This document shows positions 10,960-21,740 of a stretch of 64,000 nucleotides of DNA, piece by piece. The number at the start of each line of letters is the position of its first letter. Position 1 is the first letter of the stretch. The translations under genes and the position numbers were made by a program. Source of the stretch: Neospora caninum Liverpool (taxonomy: Eukaryota; Apicomplexa; Conoidasida; Eucoccidiorida; Sarcocystidae); contig NC_018396.1 in assembly GCF_000208865.1 (NCBI RefSeq), forward strand, positions 5,140,514 to 5,204,513. Direction: 5' to 3'. The notes under the pieces are model-generated. The model was not told the origin of the DNA. It worked only from the letters and a program-made list of their open reading frames with translations, and searched no databases.

Positions 10960-13153
10960 CGCCTCCCACGTACTCGTACTTCCTCGAGAAGACTAGTGCA
11001 TCCGGAGGGAGGGAAGGGGAACAACAGTAAATTCCATAGCACTGTTACCCGCTACCCTTCGATGAGAAACATTCTGCTACAGGGGAACGTTCAACGGCTT
11101 CAGCGAGAAAATGTAGTTCCTGCTGATTGAAAAGTTGCGTCTCAATTACCGACGTAGTAGTGGTGGCACATTGACACCTCCGTAGTACCGGGAACAACCC
11201 TTTTTACAAAGTGCCAATATAGAGCTTCTACGCATCGCTCGGTTGGACAGGGTCTACAGGTCATCAATATAACCAACGACTGCAACTTCAGAGTGCGGGT
11301 GGGGATGGCAAGCACCGCAAGCCGCAACTTTTTTGTTGTGTTTTCCACTGGATGGCTGATGGCCCTTTGTCGTCGAATTAAAGTAGCGTTGATGGAACTC
11401 CGTTACTTTTCTCTTTGGTTCTCCAAGCTACGGAGTTTCAACAACCATGAACAAATCTGGCGCCCCAAGTCCTTTATGACTGCTGTACGCCGCTTCACGC
11501 GTTATGCAGCTCCGCTTTTTTTAGCAGACGAATGTTTTCCACATACAGCCCGTTTGGCACGTTTACACAGCGAACTGCAATAGTTGTAATACATGACAGA
11601 AACGGGGGGGGACTGTTTTTTACGAGGGCAACCGGGACAGAAAGCAGATCGCAATATTGTCAGAAAAGTTCACGCCACGGTGTTAGTGCTTTAGCCATTC
11701 ACTAGACCAGGGTAGAAGTTCATGCCCCGGTGTTAGTGCTTTAAACATGCACTATACCAGGGCTAACTCACACCACGAGCTCCGTGGCTCCAGAAGAGAC
11801 GTTGAAGGCTTGATGTTGCCGAAAAGCGTCACGTGGCTTTACACGCCTGAACTGCGGTAGCGTGCTCCGGTGTGGCAGGGTGGAAACGAACAGCGCGGCT
11901 ACTTTTCTAAAAAGGATGTCTTCCCCCGAGGGTTCTCTCGCACTTCCTAACACTCAGCAGTAGTTCTAGGCGCTTGGCGTGGCACGGCGACGTCTTATGG
12001 TAAAGGAGATCAGGGGTCTGACATATTCGGTACTTGTATGCGCACGTAGAAATACGGATATAGGAGGAGCATCCCGACAACACCGGATCACGATAAAAGA
12101 ACCTGGTCACTTTCTAGCTGCTAACCCATAGAGCAGAGTTACTACGGGAGCGTTTCCGCTGTGGTTATAATGCTTCACAACTGTAATAAACACTAGTGTA
12201 AAGCCTGGAACGTACCAGGGGCGGCGCGTAAATGGTAAGTAATGCAGTGCAGCAACAGGCTCTAAATATGCGATGGAAAACTGTTTGTAACCTCTACCCT
12301 AACTGCTACACGTCATGTGAGCGAGCAACTACATCTGCGAGTGTAACAGAAGGGCGAGAATGGTGAGGCAAACGGCTGCCAAATATCTGCACATGTGTGG
12401 CAGTATGATGGTGCGTTAACTGGTGCCCATGCAAACCACGTCAGCACAACAGCTAATACAGTCATGCCCCGTTTTTCTCGCATACTGCCGGCGCCATGGT
12501 TGCAGTGTCAGTTCAACCGAACGAAATTCAACCTTTACAAGAAACACTGCTCGCGGCGACCAAGGCAAATAGTTCCTGAACAGCATGTACCTGGGTAGTT
12601 TCCCCGCGCCACATCCAAACAATTTCCATAAGGCGAATTACCCTTGGGCCATAAACGAACGCTCTGGGAACTCCCGCTGCTAGCACCATAAAACTTGGAT
12701 CCCGCAGAGTCATAACTTGTTGACGTATCAACCTTCTGGATTGCTGCAAGCGGCTTCAGAAGGCATGCGGAGGTCACACACAACTCACTGAAGTAAGCAA
12801 GAATGTCGAGAAGAGAAGAGGTGGAAGCAAACGTATAGGCGCCGCACACCGATGAATAGTGGAAACCCCCCCTGTACCGACTGTCTTCAAAACATCTTGT
12901 GACAAGCCGATACGAGCGGCTCACGAGGGTGGACCAGATCGTTCCCCAGCAGAGCTAGCCTTCTTCCCTATCTGGAGAGGAACAAAATACATTCAGTGTC
13001 TCTAACCGTGTTGTTCGCGATGTCTGTACTTCATCGCCGCGTCCAGCATATCTCTCAAGTTGCGGTTCGTTTGAGAGCTCACCCGCGGGCTTCAACTTGC
13101 TGGCACGCTCAAATCACTTCGAAAGCCGTACACACCCGTCCACAATAGCCTGG
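10960..13153. other. Spacer between cluster members B and C
   Basis: About 2.2 kb without a supportable gene. It holds a 50-base tandem duplication at 11667-11766. The frames present start with non-ATG codons or are shorter than about 100 codons with no recognisable content; a 129-codon minus-strand frame at 12535-12924 begins with GTG. Confidence 0.4.
11667..11766. repeat. Tandem duplication, two 50-base units
   Basis: Two adjacent copies, at 11667-11716 and 11717-11766, both beginning AGTTCA and sharing the core CGGTGTTAGTGCTTTA followed by a CACTA...ACCAGGG block. By eye they differ at about nine positions. They lie in the spacer upstream of member B and downstream of member C. Confidence 0.8.
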
Positions 13154-13732
13154 TCATTCATCCTCCGTGTCCGTGTGTACACCTGTATCAATGTCGTAGA
13201 ATGGCTCTTCCTCCACCGGCAGAGGCACGAAGGGCGATCTCCTTCGCCACCACGGTTCCCCTCTCTCCCTTGCGGCACTATCAGGCGCCAAACCACGTGC
13301 AATGCTACTTACATTGATTAGTGGCTGTCTCCTGAGCGCTAAGTATGCCAGAAGGCCAGCGAAAGCAACTGCAGGAAGCAACTCCACAAGAACTTTCCTC
13401 CATTTGGCTCTTCGAGTTACTCTCGGGGATACAGTGAGCATTGTAGGGTGCTCAATTACCAGTTGCAACCCTGAATTCCACGGAGCTACTTGAACGTGCC
13501 CGGCGTGCTCTTTTCGTCGTCGGTCCCGATGTCCTCGGTCAGTGCCGCCTCCACCGTGAGCGGTGGCAATTGCTGGGGGGTGACGCATGACCTCAGTTCC
13601 ATCCTCTCCGGTCCCCTCTCCGTCAATCGATTGTCCCTTTACGTTGTCCGACCATGAAGCAGTCGCCTGAACTGTATCAACGTACAGCACGGCCACGGAG
13701 AGAATCGTCAACGGCCACAACATCTGACACAT
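13154..13732 (-). CDS. Small secreted single-span protein, cluster member C
   Basis: Intronless. The open frame upstream starts with GTG, so I chose the ATG at 13732 (192 residues); the ATG at 13723 would also keep the signal. Residues 1 to about 24 are a strong signal peptide (MCQMLWPLTILSVAVLYVDT). A Gly/Asp/Arg/His-rich middle leads to RVTRRAKWRK and a membrane span at about 117-133 (VLVELLPAVAFAGLLAYLAL), then an Arg/Trp patch and a tail ending in PLPVEEEPFYDIDTG and acidic residues. The order signal, charged middle, VLVELLPAV-type span, Pro/Tyr tail repeats that of members A and B. No family is recognised beyond this. Confidence 0.62.
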   Translation of the reverse strand: MCQMLWPLTILSVAVLYVDTVQATASWSDNVKGQSIDGEGTGEDGTEVMRHPPAIATAHGGGGTDRGHRDRRRKEHAGHVQVAPWNSGLQLVIEHPTMLTVSPRVTRRAKWRKVLVELLPAVAFAGLLAYLALRRQPLINVSSIARGLAPDSAARERGEPWWRRRSPFVPLPVEEEPFYDIDTGVHTDTEDE

Positions 13733-15619
13733 GCTGGTCACGACGTCTTCCGCTGAACACAATTTACCCGGCGCTGCCGGCACCGGAGATGCACGAGCTT
13801 ACTTCTCTGGCTGTCGGTAGCACAAATACTAAACAGATGTATTACAAGTGGATGATAACAAAGCATTCAGAAACAAAAGAGTGATATCTTTGTATCTATT
13901 GAGAGCTTGCTCTGGTGCGAGACGCAGAAAACAGCGCTTCCCCCGCGATCCTCGTGAGGCATGAGGCACTAGCATAGCACACGGTGGGTTGTCCAAGTTC
14001 CTCCTACAATCTAATCGAAAAGCAACCACACCCATTTTAAACGTTAACCCCTTCAGTTTCATTTATAAGATCCGTTGCCGTCCCGATGATTGTGTACCAA
14101 CCAGCGTCTCTTTTCGAACGACACTGGTGCATACATCCGTGTAATTATGTTAACGCCGTGGAAACTTTGCCGGGTTAACAACGGTTCGCGTCGACTGCTG
14201 CGGCCACAACCACCCAGAGCATTCGTGTCATTCTAATAGGCTGAAAGTGCGTCGCGTTGTGGTATCGACATCGGCAGGCGTGAACGGCTTGAGTATGGAT
14301 GTGACATTCTTGATTTAGCTATCCCTTACGCTCGGGCAACCACGAACAATCGGTTAAACAGGAAGAAGTGTTAAGTGACTGTCTCCATTTCTGTCCCAGT
14401 GGGCAGGGAGAGCAGCACAGTCAACACACTCTGCGAGAAGGATGTCTCATCAAAATAACAAACTAAATCGCATTCCGGCCAGTCGAAAACCGGGCAAGGC
14501 CGTTTCGTGGGTTGTCGTTTTCCTAATTCTAGACAGCCAGTTGTTCCTCTTGAGAGTTTCCAGTCTCTTTGTGTGGTGACCTGTTCTTGATACGCGTGGA
14601 AAAAACAGCCGGCTTCGGAGCACTTCGAGGGCCAGCAGGCAGCCGGACTTTTAGCATGCATTCGGCTTTCACAAGACTCCGAAGGAAATAATGGGACGCG
14701 TTGTCATCGTGGGTATGAGCTTTTGCTTCCAGTCAGTGAATTGGCGTGATACGTTAAAATGTAGAAGTAGCCGCTGACAGAACCAGTGAGTTGCGCCTTT
14801 GGATGGGTGCCTTTCTGTTCTGTGATACTTTCCTTGCGAATGTGTGGCAGGTCGACTGCTCTCATGACTGGGGCGAAGCAATACGATTGATCAGGAAGTT
14901 TATTGTCCACTGCCCACATTCCTAGTATCCGTTCTAGTATACTGTTGACCGGGCATACTAGTGTGGGCCCGCATAACCAGGAATGTACGTAATGTGTACG
15001 AATGCAGGCCACCTGAACCCGCAAACAAGACGACACTAAACCGAGGCGCTGCGGCAGTCGCTGGTAGTCAGCAAGCGAAATCGGACGCTCCTCGCGTAAG
15101 AGCTACGCTAGTATTTCCCAGGGCGTTAGTGCATCGTTTCAAGAGGCAGCCACACCGGTGGAGGACTCCAAGGATGCCCGGTTTGTAACAGAGTTATTCG
15201 GGATGGCACACAAACTTCGAGAAGACAACTTCATACATGCTTCTACCGTTCGATAGCCCAATGAAATAAGTCATCATAATTCGCCCGAAGGCAACAGCCG
15301 CCATCGTTCTGTAATATTTGAAGTTACTCTCAACTTGACCGGAAAAAGTTGCAGCACGGACTTACAGGCAGATGTTTCCTACTGTACCCGCGAACAGAAC
15401 TGGTGCGGTGCTCTTGCATGTCAAAGAAAAGAGAATTCCCACATACCCTGCAGGGAACTCGAGTGTGTCGACGGGGACACGGGTAGCGAAAGGAAATACG
15501 GAAATATACCTTGCATACACCAGGTCAATAATAGAACTGGCCTGCGTGGAGGGAATATTATGAGCGGCCGTTGATGGTTCTTTCGCGTACTCACAGTAGA
15601 AGAAGACTTAAGAAGATCA
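13733..15619. other. Spacer upstream of cluster member C
   Basis: About 1.9 kb, with the expected promoter of member C at its left end. Frames on both strands are short, mostly lack an ATG, and overlap one another. I see no domain, RNA gene or repeat. Confidence 0.4.
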
Positions 15620-16169
15620 TTAGAGCCGGGGTTCCATGTTGGGTAACCTCCGCGAAGTCAGCGGTCCGGACGAGTCTGGAAATAACTGAAAACGCGGGCG
15701 TAGCACACTGTAAATGCGATGCTTGTGAGGCTGCCTACTAGTCATCACAGCCGGGCCGTAATACAGTGCTGCCACGGACGCTGCACTGAGTAGAGACAGG
15801 ATCCTTGACGAAATTTTTTTTGGCAATGGAACACTGACATATACTGGCATACTTGCGTCATTACCAGCGTTTCCGAGATTCCATTTCACCAGGGGGAGAT
15901 CGCAGATGGTAGAGAACTGTGCTGTCCCCTGCGATCGTACTGATGCTTCCATCGTGGAAAACTGAATTCGTCTGCGGCGTGCCTACTAGTACAAGCGCAA
16001 CGAGTGCCAGCGTAGATGACGCGCAGAGCGTAATGAGGACGACTTTCTCGGTTCCTTTGCGAAGTGTTTTGTCCGCGTAGAGGCTTTCCTCGCCCGTAGT
16101 CGGCTGTGCCTTTGATGCTGCCTCAGGACCGAAGTCACCGTCGCTGACTGAACGGAAGAAACCTTGCAT
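15620..16169 (-). pseudogene. Possible fourth cluster member, frame-shifted or spliced
   Basis: Two overlapping minus-strand frames together give the cluster's plan. The first runs from the ATG at 16169 to a stop at 15861 (102 residues) with a hydrophobic segment VVLITLCASSTLALVALVLV. The second covers 15952-15620, with ATGs at 15952 and 15850, and has a span KISSRILSLLSAASVAALYY followed by a basic, Pro-containing tail. The frames overlap at 15861-15952, so one frame shift, or a short intron using GT sites near 15900 and an acceptor-like CAG near 15835, would join them. The first segment is too far from the N terminus for a classical signal peptide (signal-anchor possible). It could instead be two unrelated chance frames. 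Same strand and similar spacing as members A to C. Confidence 0.25.
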
Positions 16170-16951
16170 GCTGTAAAATGGTTTTCCTAGTCTTACTAAT
16201 CCTTCCGATTCGACAAAGTCAACGAAATATGAGCTATCGCATACCCGCGCGATGAGCGAGGGACTTGCGCTGATCCTCTGATCTGTGTGTACAGTCGACT
16301 TCTTTGAAAAGCACAACTCCGCAGGGTTTGAAAACTGAGTGCCAGCTACATGCAGTGGTTGACTCCGCGACAAGCTAGAGTAACAGTAAATTGGGGTCTG
16401 AGTATTCTGATGTCACTCTGTTGTACTAAGCTGAAGCCAGGATGTGGAAAGGGACGCGCCGGTATCTCCTCTCTGCCACCACCCTTTGTCCCCGGCATCA
16501 TCCGGATTTTGTTAGAACGTCAGAGTACTGCTGACTACTCTTCCTCAAGCTGCAAGCTAATCTCTATGTCTCCTGCATCACCCTGTCAACAGTATCTCGC
16601 GTGCGGTGTGGCCACTTTTATTCGTGTTCGGACATCAATTCGTGACATCGCTGTATCTCCCCTTTGCCCTAAAGATCCTGAGATGTCATCATCAATAGAT
16701 CATTTACATGTCTTGCCTAATTCGCACAAGGCTAGAAATAATGTCAACGTGCACTCTGGCTGTGCTGTGTGCAACAAAACCTGCCGGTCTTTGAAATAAC
16801 GGGCCACCGGTGAGTGCCGAATGGACTCTGTAACAGGCCCGGTGCGTTCTGACTCAGTGAATACTTGATTGGCTGACGAAGTGTTCTTCAGATAAGAGCC
16901 CAACGCAGAAGTCTGCAGTTACTCAAAAAAAACTTCAGGATGGTGCTAACG

Positions 16952-18224
16952 TCATCCATTCGCTTCTTCGCGCTCCTCATTCCACTTCGCGATCATTGCT
17001 CTCCGCTCTTCGCTGGTCCGACGTTCTGGCCGTTGTATGCTTGGGGAACGTCTGGACAACATACGACACACGGGCACAAACTTAACATTACGCGCTAACG
17101 GTAGCAACTACGAAATTCCATCACGTTGAGGCACACACCGCTTCCGCTTACCTCCTTGTTGGCCTTCTTGGAGAGGAGGATCGCCCCCGCGACCTTGATC
17201 TCCTTCGCCCAGGTGAACGTTGCCTCCCGTAGTCTGGGTGATCCTCGTACATCTTCCGAAATAGTTTCTTCTTTAACGACCGAGGAACATGTTTGAGATG
17301 CATAAAATTACAGTACCCGCCTCTGCGGCATTGACCATCAACGAACTGGCGGCATCGTGCTTCGCGGAAATCTGTAACGGGAGTGAATTCGGCATGTATT
17401 TGCTTGCCTGTAAACATGACACCAGATACAGGGCACAGCGGACGGGTGACCATCGACACACTGCCTAGCGTGTTGAGAAAATGACCAGGATGTTATCTGC
17501 CAAGCGATCGACTTCTGCGTCACGCACCTGAGTAAAATCTTCCTTGCAAGGCGGCCAGTGCCTTGTTTGCCGCTTCTTCATCCGTATATTTTACGTAGAC
17601 GTTTCCAATAATGTGATCACCTATGTTGTCGCACACCACCATATCCTCTACCTCGCCGTACTTCGCCAACTCCTCGAAAACTTCCGAGAAAAAAGCCTCG
17701 AAGTGGTCAGCTGCTTGGTCAAGTAGCTCATCCGACACTGAAAAAGCACACCACGACATTCCACCAGGCACGGATAAGACGGCTCTGCCTCCACAGGATA
17801 CAACTCTTCTTATCGACGGTGGTGATTCCGACATGTGTACATTAGCACTCACAAGCCCCTAGCAGCACTGACCGACCCACCACAACGTAGCAACCGAGCC
17901 GCCTTGGCACACGCAGTAACCTGCTCAAGTCTACGTGCCGAACTCCAACAAGGGTTGATGGTTTAACGATTTTAACTGGCCCACGAGGCTCACACAACTC
18001 TCCTGCGGACCAGGGACGGACTTACCATTCTGTCCTTCTGCAATAGCCACAGCTACGGGAGGGTTTGGGTACATGTGTCGGAGGACGATTGTTGGCGAGG
18101 ACGTCGGTTTATAGTGCGACCGAGAGCACTGGTCTCCATGACGACAGGCTCCAATTTTCCAGTAAAAAGGACAATTCACTCTATCCTCCTCCGTTCCTAT
18201 GATACGAGCCAGATGCTCCGCCAT
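16952..18224 (-). CDS. U2AF1: U2 snRNP auxiliary factor small subunit (U2AF35)
   Basis: Nuclear splicing factor that binds the AG at 3' splice sites as a dimer with U2AF65. Four exons: 18224-18026, 17737-17528, 17407-17152, 17051-16952; the phases fit and give 254 residues (human 240). The ATG at 18224 is chosen because [18 protein letters not shown] matches the family start; an ATG six codons earlier is in frame. Domains: CCCH zinc finger 1 ([21 protein letters not shown]), a UHM/RRM (FEEVF-type helix, [23 protein letters not shown]), zinc finger 2 ([19 protein letters not shown]), then a short RS stretch. The last exon encodes a tail with [17 protein letters not shown], like plant U2AF35. 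The UHM R-x-F motif reads RFY, also as in plants. Divergent from DSS1 across about 2.2 kb. Confidence 0.93.
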
Positions 18225-18923
18225 CGTGGATGACGAAGGCAATGGTACAGAACGTGTCCAGAACTAAAAGCGTATTCAACGTAGATGTCTTTATCAAAAG
18301 CTACCACGGCAGATATATAAATTCAACCACGACCGAGTGAACAAGTTTGCGGGTCAGGATACACCGGTATAGAGAGAACCAAGAAAACGACAAAGCCATA
18401 CACCGACGATACGACACAAAGGTTACCGTCTATACGAAAATAGACGGGGTTGCGTAAAGATGCCAAAGGAACAAAACGGCGCCTAGTGGACCAGAACAGA
18501 GAAAACTAGCTCACCGTATGCAAGTCAACCCGCCAAGTGAAAGGGTGGGCCTCTTCCCTAGCTGTTTAAGATGCATCGAATAGTACGCAATTCAATCATC
18601 AGAGTGACTGCCACGCGCTTGCGACGTGTTCGATTGCCAAAAACAAGACGACCTTTCAAACAACCCTTCACCCCGCCAAGAAGACTCTGCGACTGACAGG
18701 GCCAACGTGACGCGAACTACGCAACTGATCGTCCGCTGTTCTTTAGCGATTTTGTTCATATTCTTCGCCTTTCTGCATCGCGGGAAGTGGGACTTCTTTG
18801 GAACGCGCTGGGAGACAAACGCCACCCGCGGTTAAACCTCCCGTCAAATTTTCTTCGACGAAAACGCCGCTCTCTCACGAGATGGTGTCCCCTTAGCACG
18901 TGGAATCGTACGAAACATTTTGC

Positions 18924-19232
18924 ATGGACCATACAGGGGCGCATCTGACAGACAGTGTCCTCGACAAAAAACGCGAAGAAACATGCGCTCTACTTTGCCC
19001 AGAACCAAGTGAATCTGGTACATACGCTTTCCCTTTGTCTGCAGACGTCCTGACATTCTCCGCACACGCGAGCGAAGCAACACATTCGCTCCACCTTGCT
19101 GGACCGATCTTCGTCCCTCAAAAGGAACCGCTTCTTGGGTGGGATCTGCCGAAAATAAGCCGTGGATTTGTTTGTTCAGTCGTTGTTAATGTCCCGAGGT
19201 CTCAATGCGGGAGTGAGGCTGGACACGTCTAA
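18924..19232 (+). CDS. Doubtful open reading frame, 102 codons
   Basis: Starts at an ATG (CATTTTGCATGGACC). The product is of mixed composition (LLGWDLPKISRGFVCSVVV near the end) with no signal peptide, span or known motif. It lies inside the region that should serve as the promoter of U2AF35 and DSS1, which argues for a chance frame or an upstream noncoding transcript. An exon of a spliced plus-strand gene with the hydrophobic frame at 18626-18835 cannot be excluded. Confidence 0.15.
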   Translation: MDHTGAHLTDSVLDKKREETCALLCPEPSESGTYAFPLSADVLTFSAHASEATHSLHLAGPIFVPQKEPLLGWDLPKISRGFVCSVVVNVPRSQCGSEAGHV

Positions 19233-19602
19233 ACACCTCTTCTTTTTGTTCCTGGATTATTTTTTATCCCCTTTGCTTTAGTTTAATAACACCTTTTTCA
19301 ATGCATCCGTCGTAGCAGCCACTCTACCCGTGACAGGGACGAGACACAAAATCGGCCTTATACTCAAGGCCGGGAGGTCGCTCACCTTGCTTCTCTCACC
19401 CTTTTCGTCTACTGCTTTTTTTGGCGGGCAAGCTGTGCTAGGCGGTTCCCAATCCGGCTCTTTTTAAATCTGAGAAGGCTTTCTTCTGAGTGTCTGACTT
19501 CGAATTGAGATTCGTCTTCTGTGTTGGTTGACTCACGGTTCAGATGCCGACGGCGGAAAGGCGAGCTCACACTGTACGCCTGTGGCTTTTCCTGTCACTC
19601 GT

Positions 19603-19610
19603 TGCATGCA
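19603..19610. promoter_or_regulatory. TGCATGCA motif upstream of DSS1
   Basis: Palindromic TGCATGCA, 781 bases upstream of the DSS1 start codon and 1379 bases from the U2AF35 start. TGCATGC is a known over-represented promoter element in Apicomplexa and is bound by ApiAP2 proteins. Activity here is inferred from sequence and position only. Confidence 0.35.
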
Positions 19611-20390
19611 CCGTCCCTCGTACTCCGAGCCCGCGAAGCACTCTCTTTTCTTTGTCGTGCCGCTGTGGCAGCGTTGCCCCCCCCCTCCCAAGACGACAGA
19701 TAAAAGAACGTCTGTCCCTAGCCGCGTGTACTCGAGAAAATTGGAGATTGATGTGCGTGACAAAATCCGCAAAAATCGACGTTCAACAAGAAGTCTGACG
19801 ACTGTCAGTTACAGCCGTCATCAATTTTTGTGACATTTTCCAATCCTCGTTCCTCCATTCTTTTTATGCTTTCGTGGTTCGTTTCCCGTTTCCTGCCTCG
19901 TCCATGTGTGTCCCCTTCAACCTCTTTGCTGCCCCTGACCGTGTTTTTGTGTGGTCCGGTCTGTCCACTTTTGCGCTGGTGGGTCCTCTCTTGTGGTGGC
20001 AACAGAACAGCCAAGAAAAATGTATGCGTAACTGAAGAGACGGCCCCGTAAACATTCGAGGCAGACTGATTTATCTCGAAAACAAGCGGTAGGCGCAGGT
20101 GTCTGCAGTCTGATGACTTGGTTGCTCGGTACGGCAAAGAGCAACTTTAAGAAGCTCGGAACTGTCGCCCCGTGGTAGCTGCATTGCAGTCTGAATTACA
20201 ACCCGGCTGGAAACACGCGGCCAAGGCCGCCGTTGCGAGCTAGAGAAAGTCATTGGCAGCGAGTCTGGTCCGGCATTCGCGCAGTTCGTGGATCACGACT
20301 GTTGACGAAGGCGGCGCTGCGACAACGGCGGAGCGAAAGTCTTCGAGGACTGCGTCTCGCAGAAATCTCACTCTTTCCCGTAGACAGCAA

Positions 20391-21740
20391 ATGGCAGACA
20401 ATACCAAGGCAAATCCGGAGGAAGTGAAGCAGCAGGCGCTCCTGCATGCTTCGAATGGAGGAGAGGAGCAAGACACTTTCGATGAACCCGACGACGAACT
20501 GGAAGAATTCGACGAGATTGGTAAGGCGAACGGCTGTCCCGTCTCGCGTGGTTTGGGACTTCCCGCGACCGAGGAACTCGTTGCCGCGATGCAACTCCTA
20601 AACGTAATGCCGCACTCCAGATTACCCTGATGTCTTCATACTGATACATGCTCGACTGGTTCCATCTCCACAAATGTTACCCCACTGACTGCTTGAGTCA
20701 GCTACAACTCTTCCTTCTCGCTGTATCCCACTCACGCAAACCAGGAAAAACGCGGAAAGCGAGAGTGGCAGCGCGAGCAGGCGAGGGAAGCGTGACCGGG
20801 GCGAGGCGCTCTCTGCATGGCTAGCCGCTTAGGCACCATGCCCCATACTCAGGAGTGTAGGGGCTGTAGAAAACGGGCTGCGTTACCCATTTGTGCCGGT
20901 GGTTCTTCTGCGCAAAGAGCCCCGCATTTCAGGCGCGGGTGGCCGTTTCTCATCTAGAGATGACGCCAGATGCCAGACTCGAGAACCGTAGGGCAACACG
21001 TTTTTTCCTCGGTTTGTCCAGCTTCCCTCGCGTACTTCGTTCTCTCTGAATGCCCGCGGTAATTTCCTGCACTGTCTTTCCAGGCTAGACAGGCAGACCA
21101 ACCAGCGCCTTCCTTTCGCGGTGTTGGGGCCTCTGTTCCTTTTCTTAGGCGGAGATGACGGCGTTGTCGACACCGAGATTGCCCAGTGGGACGAGGACTG
21201 GGACGCTGCAGGTGAGAACTAGTGCACAAAAGACGTCGAAATCTCAGCCTTACACGGCACTTTTTTATAAAAAATCCTTCTCCTATCCAGCGAGGGTGAC
21301 CCCGAGTGGCAAATCTGTCCTCCGTAGGGCTCTGAGTTCTCTCTGTCTTCCGACAATCAGGCAGGCAGCTGCTGCGGTGGAACACCTAAGAAGACCGGGA
21401 TTGCACGCTGAGCGGAGCATTATGAACCTGCATGTGTACCTATCTTCCCGCCGCGAGGCGTAGGCGCCCTGGCGTCAGCAGCACACGCCCATCACCGTCG
21501 ACAGCTGGTGACCGGCGCGCCGCTCGCCGTCTGGTAGCGGTCTTACCGCCTGCGGGGCGTGCCGCCAGCGTCTCCCATGCGTGTGCACCTTTGTGTGTAT
21601 GTGTTTGTGCCGTAGGCTGGGATGACGAGGACGTGAACGACGATTTCTGCAAGCGACTCCAGCAGGAACTGGAAGCCTTCAAACAGAGACACCCAAATGC
21701 GGCCAAGGCACAGCCACAAGCGAAGACCGCTACAGCGTAG
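20391..21740 (+). CDS. SEM1: SEM1/DSS1, 26S proteasome lid subunit
   Basis: Very small acidic, largely disordered protein that is part of the proteasome lid and also binds BRCA2-type recombination proteins and TREX-2. Three exons: 20391-20520, 21149-21211 and 21616-21740, all joined in phase 1, giving 105 residues (human 70). The ATG at 20391 (AAATGGCAGAC) starts MADNTKANPEEVKQQ. The two acidic-aromatic binding patches are present: DELEEFDEI at the exon 1 end, and TEIAQWDEDWDAAGWDDEDV across exons 2 and 3. Then comes the hallmark C-terminal helix NDDFCKRLQQELEAF. The C terminus carries an extra Gln/Ala/Lys-rich tail. The upstream frame is open but lacks family similarity. It converges on the NBAS-like gene. 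Confidence 0.92.

Larger units (their letters stand above)
18225..20390. other. Divergent intergenic region between U2AF35 and DSS1
   Basis: About 2.2 kb between the start codons of two oppositely transcribed housekeeping genes, so it should hold both promoters and 5' UTRs. It contains TGCATGCA at 19603-19610. A plus-strand frame with ATG at 18924 runs to 19232 (102 codons), with no recognised content. A further plus-strand frame at 18626-18835 has a hydrophobic stretch but no ATG. Confidence 0.45.

Noticed and set aside
12535..12924. 129-codon minus-strand frame between cluster members
   Set aside because: It starts with GTG and has no internal ATG before its end region, no signal peptide and no resemblance to the cluster plan.
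16350..16799. 149-codon plus-strand frame beside U2AF35
   Set aside because: Cys/Ser-rich mixed translation with no domain. It overlaps the upstream end of the possible fourth cluster locus and has no supporting signal.
18626..18835. Plus-strand frame with a membrane-like segment
   Set aside because: No ATG is present and no convincing splice partner was found, so it cannot be supported as a gene.
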